Assembly: GCF_015904235.1 (NCBI RefSeq)
Contig: NZ_JADZLT010000056.1
Coordinates: 385,049-449,048, forward strand
DNA: 64,000 nucleotides
Direction: 5' to 3'
Source: Methylobrevis albus
GTDB lineage: Bacteria; Pseudomonadota; Alphaproteobacteria; Rhizobiales; Pleomorphomonadaceae
Under the pieces are notes generated by a model that made no database searches, was not told the origin of the DNA, and worked only from the letters and a program-made list of their open reading frames with translations. This document shows positions 55,547 to 64,000 of this stretch, in pieces. Each line of letters starts with the position of its first letter. Position 1 is the first letter of the stretch. The translations under genes were made by a program, and so were the position numbers.

Positions 55547-56131
55547 TCAGTCCTCGACGGCGTCCATGTCGGGATCGAGCGGAACCTCTTCCTCGAGGGC
55601 CGGCGCCGGCACGCCGGGCTTCGGCCGCGGCAGCGGCACGGCGCCGTCGGCCGCGACGGGCGGCGGCTCGGCATCCTCGACGTTCGCCTGGGCGGCGCGG
55701 CCACCCTCGCCGTCGCGGGCGCTCGGCGGCGGCACGTCGCTCTCCTGCCGGCAGTCCTTCAGCCAGACGTCGTAGACGGGGTGCTCGATGGCGTTGAGGC
55801 CGGGGCTCGCGGCGTACATCCAGCCGGTGAAGATGCGCTGGATCTTCTGCTCGAGCGTGATCTCGTCGACCTCGACGAAGGCGTCCGTCTGCGGCGCCTC
55901 GGTGGGCGAGCGGGTGTAGCAGACGCGCGGCGTCACCCGCAGCGCGCCGAACTGCACCGTCTCGTCGATATAGACGTCGAAGGTGATGATGCGGCCGGTG
56001 ATCTTGTCGAGGCCGGTGAAGACGGCGACGGGGTTGGCGATCCGGTCGGCGGCGGCCGGCGAGGCCGCGGTCAGCGCCGACGTGGCAACGACGGCGGCGA
56101 GCACCGATCGGCGGGCGAAATCCCTTGTCAT
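55547..56131 (-). CDS. DUF2155 family periplasmic protein
   Basis: A 194-residue secreted protein: signal peptide about 1-28 (ending A-A-A-D), then the conserved core AVFTGLDKITGRIITFDVYI and FGALRVTPRVCYTRSPTEAPQT, diagnostic of DUF2155, and FTGWMYAASPGLNAIEHPVYDVWLKDC. The C-terminal 60 residues are Pro/acidic and likely disordered. Function is unknown; the family is restricted to alphaproteobacteria and is often beside respiratory-chain genes such as NDUFA12, found here 1.2 kb upstream. Confidence 0.87.
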   Translation of the reverse strand: MTRDFARRSVLAAVVATSALTAASPAAADRIANPVAVFTGLDKITGRIITFDVYIDETVQFGALRVTPRVCYTRSPTEAPQTDAFVEVDEITLEQKIQRIFTGWMYAASPGLNAIEHPVYDVWLKDCRQESDVPPPSARDGEGGRAAQANVEDAEPPPVAADGAVPLPRPKPGVPAPALEEEVPLDPDMDAVED

Positions 56132-56268
56132 CTTGCTCCGTCTTCAATGCGGCGGCCGCGCAGAGGTGCGGCGCAGCCCTTAGCACTTCGGCCGCGTGAG
56201 GCAAAGGGCGAGGCTGGCCGGCGAATGCGGCAATCCAACGACTGTGGCAAGGGCGCCGCGCCCGCGCG

Positions 56269-57213
56269 TCAGGGCAGCCTGGCGAATCGCTCGACGAGCA
56301 AATCGTAGAAGCCGTCGTCGTCGACGTCGCGCAGCACGAGGGCATTGGCCGGGCGGCCGGTCACCGACCACCAGTCGATCACCGTCATGCCGCGGGTCAG
56401 CGGGCTCGCCGTCTCGATCGCGACATTGACGGTGCGGCCGGAAAACAGCTCGGGCTGCAGCAGCCAGGCGACCGTCATCGGGTCGTGCAGCGGGCCGCCG
56501 ACGCTGCCGTATTTCTCCTCGTCGAAGCGCTTGGCGAAATCGAGCAGCCCCGCATAGGCCGGGCCGCAGCGATTCGGCAGCGCCCGGAAGCGGGCGATCC
56601 GCGCCGGCGTCGTCGGCGCCTTGTGGGTGACGTCGAGCGGCAGCACCACGAGCGGGATGCCCGAACGGAACACCAGCGCCGCCGCCTGCGGGTCGACGTA
56701 GATGTTGAACTCCGCGGCCGGCGTGACGTTGCCGCCCTCCGACATCGCGCCGCCCATCAGCACGATCTGGCCGATGCGCTCGGCGAGCCGCGGCTCGCGC
56801 GCCAGTGCGATCGCGATGTTGGTGAGCGGGCCGAGCGCGCAGATCGTGACGGTCTTCGCCGGCCGCGCCATCACCGTCTCGATGATGAAGTCGGTGGCGT
56901 GGCCCGGCTGCACCGGCATGGTGGGCTCGGGCAGGTCGAAGCCGTCGAGGCCGCTGACGCCGTGGACGTATTCGGCGGTCTCGAGCGGCTCCAGCAGCGG
57001 CCGGTCGGCGCCGGCATAGACCGGCACGTCGGACGCGCCGCAGAGTTCGAGCACCCGGCGCGCGTTGTCGACGGTGCGCGGCAGCGGCACGTTGCCGGCG
57101 ACGACGGTGACGCCGAGGATCTCGAAGACCTCCCGCGCCGCCGCGGCGAGCCCGATCGCCACCGCGTCGTCCTGGCCGGGATCGGTATCGATGATGATCG
57201 GCAGGGCCGCCAT
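56269..57213 (-). CDS. Inosine-uridine preferring nucleoside hydrolase family
   Basis: Hydrolyses the N-glycosidic bond of ribonucleosides. The 314-residue product has the Ca2+-binding signature IIIDTDPGQDD (6-16) and the later HDPMTVAWLLQPELF with the catalytic His. Length and pattern suggest an active enzyme; the exact base preference (inosine/uridine, pyrimidine, or purine) cannot be told. The ATG at 57213 is chosen because it lies 5 residues before the motif. Confidence 0.93.
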   Translation of the reverse strand: MAALPIIIDTDPGQDDAVAIGLAAAAREVFEILGVTVVAGNVPLPRTVDNARRVLELCGASDVPVYAGADRPLLEPLETAEYVHGVSGLDGFDLPEPTMPVQPGHATDFIIETVMARPAKTVTICALGPLTNIAIALAREPRLAERIGQIVLMGGAMSEGGNVTPAAEFNIYVDPQAAALVFRSGIPLVVLPLDVTHKAPTTPARIARFRALPNRCGPAYAGLLDFAKRFDEEKYGSVGGPLHDPMTVAWLLQPELFSGRTVNVAIETASPLTRGMTVIDWWSVTGRPANALVLRDVDDDGFYDLLVERFARLP

Positions 57214-57317
57214 GCGGTGCTCCGGATCTGGATGTCGGGAATTTTTGGCTACGGCGGCGCGAACGGCGACGGCCACACCGTCAGCCGGTGCGGCTGGTCA
57301 CTTTGCAGTGCTGCAGA

Positions 57318-57704
57318 TCAGCCGCCGGGGGTCCAGGCGTCGTAGTCGCCGGTCGCCTTGGGGCGGCTGCCGCTGGCGAGGATCGAGCCCTGCGGTCGGT
57401 AGGCCGCGGCGGAGCCGGTCGGATTGGCGCGGTGCGGCTTCTGCCAGGCGCGGGGCTGATAGGTCTCGTCGACCGGGGCGACGTCGACGCGGTGATGCAT
57501 CCAGCCGTGCCAGCCCGGGGGAATCGCGGTCGCTTCCGCGACGCCGTTGTAGGCGACCCAGCGGCGGCTGCCGTCGGCGGTCTTGTAATAGACGTTGCCG
57601 AACTCGTCTTCCCCGACGCGCACGCCCTTGCGGGCGGTGAAGACGCGCGTGCCGATGGTGGTGCCGTTCCACCAGGTGAACAGCTGCAGCAGAAAGCTCT
57701 TCAT
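57318..57704 (-). CDS. NADH:ubiquinone oxidoreductase subunit NDUFA12
   Basis: An accessory subunit of alphaproteobacterial and mitochondrial complex I. The 128-residue protein shows FTWWNGTTIGTRVFTARKGV, GNVYYKTADGSRRWVAYNG and PPGWHGWMHHRVD, the standard features. It is isolated from the nuo operon, which is normal in Rhizobiales. Confidence 0.94.
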   Translation of the reverse strand: MKSFLLQLFTWWNGTTIGTRVFTARKGVRVGEDEFGNVYYKTADGSRRWVAYNGVAEATAIPPGWHGWMHHRVDVAPVDETYQPRAWQKPHRANPTGSAAAYRPQGSILASGSRPKATGDYDAWTPGG

Positions 57705-57779
57705 GATCCGCTTCTTTGCCGGTGACGTCGGCGGGACTATGGCGAGGCGGCGCCGCGCTGTCCAGTCGGCGCGGCGGGG

Positions 57780-58646
57780 TCAGTAGCCCGTGCGCACGGC
57801 GGCGAAGGCGCTGCTGGTCCGGTGGGTGCGGCGGCGGGCCGGCCGGAGCGCGGGCTTCGGCAGCGGCTTGGGCAGCCGCGCGGCGGTTCCCGCCGCCTGG
57901 CCCTGCGCCTCCTTCTTCGCCGCCGGCTTCGTCTCTTTCTTCGTCGCCGGTTTGCGGTCAGCCGAAACGGCCTCCACGGCAGCCGGCGGCGATGCGGCCG
58001 GAGCGCCGTGCGGCGGCGGCGACGCCGTGGCGGGTGCGGGCTCGTCCCCCGTCGCCGGGAGCGGTCGCTGCAGGATGCGGTCGACTGTCGCCTGCGCGCT
58101 GACGATGCGGCGGAAGCTGCGGTCGTGGAAGAGGCGGGCGTTCTCCAGCGTCTCGGCGCGCACGCGCTGGGCGTCGAGCGCTTCGGCGACGCCGGTGATG
58201 ACGTAGTGGCCGTTCTCGGTGAGCTGGTACTGCCGGCTGTCGCGCAGGATCCGGTGGACGCGGTCGGTCAGCACCGCCGGCGACACCGGCTTCACCAGGA
58301 ACTGCTGCGCCCCGGCGAGCAGCGCCCGCTCGACCACCCGCCGCGTCGCGTCGGACGAGACGAACAGCACGGGCACGAAGGAGAGCGGCGCCATGTGGCG
58401 GAAGCGGATGGTGCGCAGCAGCTGGTAGCCGGAAATGCCGGCGAGCTTCCAGTCGGTGATGATGAGATTGGGCGGCTCGATCAGCATCGCCTCCAGCGCG
58501 TCCTCGGCGAAGTCGAAGAAGCGGATGCGACGCGCCTTGAGCCCCGACAACATGGAGCGCATCATCATCTGCATCGGTTTTGACGCGTCGACGACGACGA
58601 TGTCGAGGAGACTGCTCGGCAGCGCGTAGCAGCTGTGGTGACTCAT
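57780..58646 (-). CDS. Response-regulator receiver protein with basic C-terminal tail
   Basis: A 288-residue CheY-like protein with no DNA-binding output domain. The receiver (about 14-130) has the phospho-acceptor Asp65 in IITDWKLAGISG and Lys119 in FLVKPVS. The acidic pocket that normally reads DD is D20-A21, so one metal-binding acid is missing. The region 205-288 is Ala/Pro/Lys-rich with repeats such as KKETKPAAKKEAQ and an Arg-rich end. Phosphorylation may be weakened or altered. It is divergent from nrdJ and no histidine kinase is adjacent. Confidence 0.85.
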   Translation of the reverse strand: MSHHSCYALPSSLLDIVVVDASKPMQMMMRSMLSGLKARRIRFFDFAEDALEAMLIEPPNLIITDWKLAGISGYQLLRTIRFRHMAPLSFVPVLFVSSDATRRVVERALLAGAQQFLVKPVSPAVLTDRVHRILRDSRQYQLTENGHYVITGVAEALDAQRVRAETLENARLFHDRSFRRIVSAQATVDRILQRPLPATGDEPAPATASPPPHGAPAASPPAAVEAVSADRKPATKKETKPAAKKEAQGQAAGTAARLPKPLPKPALRPARRRTHRTSSAFAAVRTGY

Positions 58647-58785
58647 GCCGGCGCGCCTTTGCTGTGGGCGATCTGGGCCTGAGCCTAGTCGAAAATCGAT
58701 GCGGCCCGGTTCACGCGGCAGGGCGGATTCGACTGAAACTTTAATCTGATTTTAAAGAATCGCTCCGGTGCAGATCGGGCGTCAG

Positions 58786-58832
58786 ACACCATATGTAGAT
58801 TCAGTGGTGCTTCTGGCATCAATGTATTGTGT
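58786..58832 (+). promoter_or_regulatory. NrdR-box-like pair A
   Basis: ACACCATATGTAGATT at 58786-58801 and CATCAATGTATTGTGT at 58817-58832. Both resemble the NrdR box ACACTATATATAGTGT and start exactly 31 bp apart, the spacing known for NrdR operator pairs. The pair is about 350 bp before the nrdJ start, in the 535-bp gap between the response regulator and nrdJ. Confidence 0.6.
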
Positions 58833-59107
58833 CTGCGTTGACTCTCGAGGTGCGACTCGCCTAGCCTTCCAGGGGTCGGAGCGAGGCAATGCGGCGTGGC
58901 CGCGAACCGGGGTCTCGGCGGGCGACAGCGCCCGTCGGCAGCCGGCTCCCCGGCACTTCGAACGAATCGGCCCTCGGGCCGCTGCCTGAGGCGGGCGGCA
59001 TCGTCAAACGGGAATCGTCGATCACGGACACGAAGCCAATCGTCCGTGGAAAAGCTTCGACGGCTGTTGATGAGTGCCCTGCCCCCGATTGGCTGGCGGT
59101 GCTTTGG

Positions 59108-59154
59108 CCGCCATATGTAGCTCAGCAGTTTACGGCGCACACAATATCTGGCGC
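59108..59154 (+). promoter_or_regulatory. NrdR-box-like pair B
   Basis: CCGCCATATGTAGCTC at 59108-59123 and ACACAATATCTGGCGC at 59139-59154, again exactly 31 bp apart. The left box shares CCATATGTAG with pair A. It lies 28-74 bp before the nrdJ start codon. The interval 58833-59107 between the pairs holds no gene I can support; I checked it for a cobalamin riboswitch and did not find the conserved core. Confidence 0.6.
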
Positions 59155-59181
59155 CGTCCATATTCCGGAAGGGTTGAGACG

Positions 59182-62928
<3,747 letters not shown>

Positions 62929-63229
62929 TACTAAACCTACTCGCACCGCATAGGATGTGGGTTTGCACGGGCAAATGAGAGCTATCGGGGGCGGCGCGCT
63001 ACCAATCGGCGCTGTAGCTGACCCCGACAGCGTCTCCAGTAAGCGCCCGGACCACCCGACCGTAGGTCGTGGGCGTTGGGCGGCCCAGGTTAGACATCGA
63101 GGCAAAGCCCGCACTGGACAATCCAATTCGGAAGGGTGAGCCGGCGCTCCTGCGTCGCGCTGCCTTCCGCGCCGTCGGAATGCACGACCGACGCGTTGCA
63201 ATGACACTCAAGCAGCCGCTGTTCGGCTC
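62929..63229. other. Gene-free spacer after nrdJ
   Basis: No convincing gene or terminator. A minus-strand frame (62999-63211) has no recognisable product. Base composition is somewhat less GC-rich than the preceding gene, suggesting a boundary between core and accessory DNA. Confidence 0.4.
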
Positions 63230-63496
63230 TCAATCGCCGATCTGGAAGCCCACCTTTCGGACTTGGCCCTTTCGCACGAATACGCCTGGGCCTTTCGTCT
63301 CCGTCTCCGGCACGAACTCGATGCCTTCCTGCTCCAACGCCTTCTGCACGCGCATGGAGGTCTCAAGCTCGACCGGCTTGCATGCCTCGATCCGCACTAG
63401 GGAACGTTTGCTGACGCCGGCTTTCCTGGCGAGGTCGACCGCGCTCATGTCCAGAAGAACTCGCGCCGCACGGAGGAGGTCATAGGAGGCTTGCAT
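63230..63496 (-). CDS. Small XRE-family helix-turn-helix regulator
   Basis: An 88-residue DNA-binding protein. The HTH is residues about 5-58 (LLRAARVLLDMSAVDLARKA, VSKRSLVRIEACKP), followed by ALEQEGIEFVPETETKGPGV, a form common in small rhizobial XRE regulators of unknown targets. The gap to the divergent DUF6634 gene holds three GTGGCGCC repeats that may be its operator. Confidence 0.88.
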   Translation of the reverse strand: MQASYDLLRAARVLLDMSAVDLARKAGVSKRSLVRIEACKPVELETSMRVQKALEQEGIEFVPETETKGPGVFVRKGQVRKVGFQIGD

Positions 63497-63514
63497 ACGC
63501 GACCTCTACTCGGT

Positions 63515-63562
63515 GTGGCGCCGTTCTTCCAGCTGAGTTCCAGTGGCGCCACCCGTGGCGCC
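63515..63562. repeat. Three GTGGCGCC direct repeats in a divergent promoter
   Basis: Copies at 63515-63522, 63543-63550 and 63555-63562, the last two 12 bp apart; a degenerate inverted copy (GACGCCAC) follows at 63565. They lie between the XRE gene and the DUF6634 gene. Confidence 0.55.
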
Positions 63563-63654
63563 TCGACGCCACCCTGCGCGACGCCGTATGCAGAACCCCT
63601 CCGGCGAGTCGCACTGAGTCGCCGAACCCTTGGTCGGCAGAAAGGGCCAGCGGC

Positions 63655-63999
63655 ATGGTCGTGCAGTTGAAGCGTGGCGGCGGGAACAGCCCGGGCTTCG
63701 AAAGGCTCCTTCGGAAGCTGGACTGTCTGGTTGCCGACATGAAGGCGCTCCGGGATGGAAGCCTGCCGGAAGCGCTGGCAGGCGTCGAGCCTCCCATCCT
63801 GGATCGCTGGGCACCGGCGTTCGGGAACAATGTCTATCTCGTCGGTCTATCGACCGGCCACCCGAGGCTGATCGGCGAGAACAAGCTGATCAGCACATCC
63901 GAACTCATGCTCGTCTCAGAAGACCGGGCATGGGCGCGGACTCTGTTGCGCTGGTATCGCCTCGGCCGCGAGGTGAGCCGCACCGAACTGGACGAATGA
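63655..63999 (+). CDS. DUF6634 family protein
   Basis: A 114-residue protein. The conserved-looking parts are PILDRWAPAF, VGLSTGHPRLIGENKLISTS and the C-terminal DRAWARTLLRWYRLGRE, which fit my memory of DUF6634, small proteins of unknown function in rhizobial accessory regions. No signal peptide or membrane segment. It ends one base before the window edge. Confidence 0.7.
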   Translation: MVVQLKRGGGNSPGFERLLRKLDCLVADMKALRDGSLPEALAGVEPPILDRWAPAFGNNVYLVGLSTGHPRLIGENKLISTSELMLVSEDRAWARTLLRWYRLGREVSRTELDE

Positions 64000-64000
64000 G

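Noticed and set aside
58833..59107. Cobalamin riboswitch before nrdJ
   Set aside because: AACGGGAAT and CCTGCCCCCG fragments recall parts of the B12 box, but the core with GCCCCCGCAACTGT is missing and the order and spacing do not fit.
62999..63211. A 70-codon minus-strand frame after nrdJ
   Set aside because: No ribosome site, no recognisable domain, and composition unlike coding DNA of the window.

Overview
This is a high-GC chromosomal segment of an alphaproteobacterium, most likely of the order Hyphomicrobiales (Rhizobiales). The placement rests on gene order and alphaproteobacterial families: hda beside purMN, a fused ispDF, glyA-nrdR-ribD-ribE-ribH-nusB-thiL, era-rnc-lepB-acpS-pyrE-rsh-rpoZ, NDUFA12, an LdtR/LdtP pair, DUF2842, DUF2155 and DUF6163 proteins, betaine-lipid genes btaAB and a B12-dependent ribonucleotide reductase. 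I cannot name a genus from sequence alone.

Layout. 1-5.3 kb: polyphosphate kinase (cut by the left edge), the DnaA-inactivation protein Hda, an AI-2E/PerM permease, a CDP-alcohol phosphatidyltransferase and purMN. 5.3-6.4 kb: gene-free, with a tandem duplication of about 310 bp built from a dispersed palindromic repeat. 6.4-11.6 kb: a small lipoprotein, a single-subunit molybdopterin oxidoreductase, ndk, a TSUP permease and dusA. 11.8-23.1 kb: an aromatic-acid catabolic block. 23.5-27.2 kb: tRNA-Cys, a small DUF2842 protein, a divergent polysaccharide-export pair, and hairpin repeats. 27.2-38.7 kb: btaBA with a candidate Pho box, pncC, ispDF, era, rnc, lepB, acpS, pyrE, rsh, rpoZ. 39-40.6 kb: an NYN-domain protein and a uracil-DNA glycosylase behind unusual palindromes. 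40.7-50.5 kb: H+-pyrophosphatase, an MFS transporter, and the thiamine/riboflavin/one-carbon operon with nrdR. 50.7-58.6 kb: LdtP, LdtR, a copper-type DUF305 protein, DUF2155, a nucleoside hydrolase, NDUFA12 and an odd response regulator. 58.8-62.9 kb: nrdJ behind two pairs of NrdR-box-like sites. 63-64 kb: a small XRE regulator and a DUF6634 protein, looking like the edge of an accessory region.

The most interesting block is 11.8-23.1 kb. One operon encodes a tautomerase (GalD type), an aldolase (GalC/LigK type), a VOC-fold extradiol dioxygenase and a PIG-L-fold hydratase (GalB type) that lacks the deacetylase base. It is divergent from a LysR regulator carrying two N-terminal winged-helix domains, a DUF1932 dehydrogenase and a complete TRAP transporter. 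A MarR regulator and a MobA-like 3-hydroxybenzoate 4-monooxygenase follow, with two matched inverted repeats between them. The set fits a gallate-style lower pathway (ring cleavage, tautomerisation, hydration, aldol cleavage to pyruvate and oxaloacetate), but with a type I (VOC) ring-cleaving enzyme where the described gallate pathway uses a LigB-type one. The substrate is an inference.

Other regulatory observations: a Pho-box-like triple repeat at 11-bp period before btaA, NrdR-box-like pairs at exact 31-bp spacing before nrdJ with nrdR in the same window, and a cluster of TTCGAT/ATCGAA palindromes before the NYN gene. Era carries an unusually long Asp/Glu-rich N-terminal tail.
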